Shown here piece by piece: positions 63,501 through 64,000 of a stretch of 64,000 bases of DNA. The DNA is from Onchidella celtica. Its lineage: Eukaryota; Mollusca; Gastropoda; Systellommatophora; Onchidiidae. The stretch lies in the NCBI GenBank assembly GCA_963931925.1, contig OZ007569.1, forward strand, positions 67,883,250-67,947,249, given 5' to 3'. The position numbers and the translations under genes are program-made. Numbering within the stretch: position 1 is the first letter of the stretch; each line of letters starts with the position of its first letter. The notes under the pieces were generated by a model. It saw only the letters and a list, made by a program, of their open reading frames with translations, did no database searches and was not told where the DNA came from.

Positions 63501-63680
63501 AGAAACGTCCATCTATAGTATGCAACATAATAGAGAAAGAGGATAAATGAGAGAAGTAGAAAGATGAGTATGCAGATGTGAACAGTAATAGTAGGAGTAT
63601 TTTGCATTCGTCCCTGTTGTTCTTTAATCTAATATAGAGTTAGATGAACACTGACCAGGCATGTGAATGTGTTTTACTGA
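60558..63680. other. Non-coding; possible Tigger/pogo-like end near 61385
   Basis: No gene recognised. AGTGAGACCTCAGTTATAAGG at about 61385 resembles Tigger/pogo terminal repeats, but no partner was found. A C run lies near 61240. The 62106-62465 frame (minus) has no recognisable domain. Confidence 0.4.
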
Positions 63681-63993
63681 GGCCTGAAACAGGATAAATA
63701 TCATCTCCTGAACAGAGAAGATCAAGTAATATTGTTCAGACTAAGAACTGGCCACAATAGGCTCCACCACCATAATTATGTTCACCAAGTTTAAAATAGG
63801 AACATCTGCCATATGTGAGTGCAGCCAGACCCCTCAAAACACGGAGCATATAATGCAGAACTGCACACTCTTCTCAGAACTGCGAGAAACGTATTGGCCC
63901 CAACCCACCAACCTGAACATCAAACTCTATGGTGCTCTGCCAGAACTACAGAAAACCGTAGATTTTCTTAAAAGAACAAATTTGCAGATTTAA
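63681..63993 (+). pseudogene. LINE C-terminal zinc-knuckle remnant (Jockey-like)
   Basis: One frame reads YHLLNREDQVILFRLRTGHN then RLHHHNY. At about 63778 it shifts by one base to KFKIGTSAICECSQTPQNTE, then HIMQNCTLF, ending KLYGALPELQKTVDFLKRTNLQI and TAA at 63991-63993. REDQ..FRLRTGH followed by a CxC..EH..C knuckle and a KLYG..ELxxT tail is the usual C-terminus after RNase H in a Jockey-like LINE group common in invertebrates. No RNase H was seen upstream. The stop is natural, so only the last 100 or so residues are present, broken once. Confidence 0.65.
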
Positions 63994-64000
63994 ATTGGTG

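Overview
The window looks like gene-poor, AT-rich invertebrate nuclear DNA. I found no intact host gene, no rRNA or convincing tRNA gene, and nothing bacterial. The retroelement protein remnants (an endonuclease-RT LINE with a WNVRSM / SDHH endonuclease, an RNase H GHAGVSGNERAD remnant, a C2H2 LINE tail reading QARIGVISHLRTH, and a Jockey-like REDQVILFRLRTGHN tail) are of kinds I associate with molluscan genomes. Together with long GATA and CT arrays they suggest a lophotrochozoan, probably a gastropod. That assignment is inference.

Layout. 1-16.3 kb: mostly unique non-coding DNA with ATC, GA and CT simple repeats, two copies of an unnamed dispersed repeat (about 2.2 and 7.6 kb) and one weak candidate host exon (12.3 kb). 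16.3-24.1 kb: a hAT-like non-autonomous element, an RNase H LINE remnant with a (CTTAT)n tail, a decayed LINE tail, a third copy of the dispersed repeat, and two diverged copies of a second repeat. 27.1-30.7 kb: a nearly complete endonuclease-reverse transcriptase LINE, broken by one frameshift and set between two GATA arrays. 33.5-36.4 kb: a 5'-truncated LINE end with a C2H2 finger, a hAT MITE with an 8-bp target duplication, and a broken THAP-domain fragment. 43.2-46.5 kb: a GATA array, an 88-nt near-perfect hairpin and a CT array. 47.1-54.1 kb: a complete, very young LTR retrotransposon on the minus strand with 5-bp target duplications. 58.4-60.6 kb: a MULE-type DNA transposon with a decayed transposase, a LINE tail and a fresh 97-bp tandem duplication. 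63.7-64.0 kb: a frameshifted LINE C-terminus.

The most interesting object is the LTR element. Its integrase region lies upstream of RT-RNase H and its Gag is SCAN-like, which is the Gmr1-type arrangement of Ty3/Gypsy elements. It lacks the integrase core and the first half of RT, yet its LTRs appear to differ by only one base. It is probably a non-autonomous element moved by proteins supplied in trans, or one that lost these parts just after inserting. Second are the MULE, whose 65-bp-spaced terminal motifs are mirrored at both ends, and the LINE with serial hairpins in its leader.
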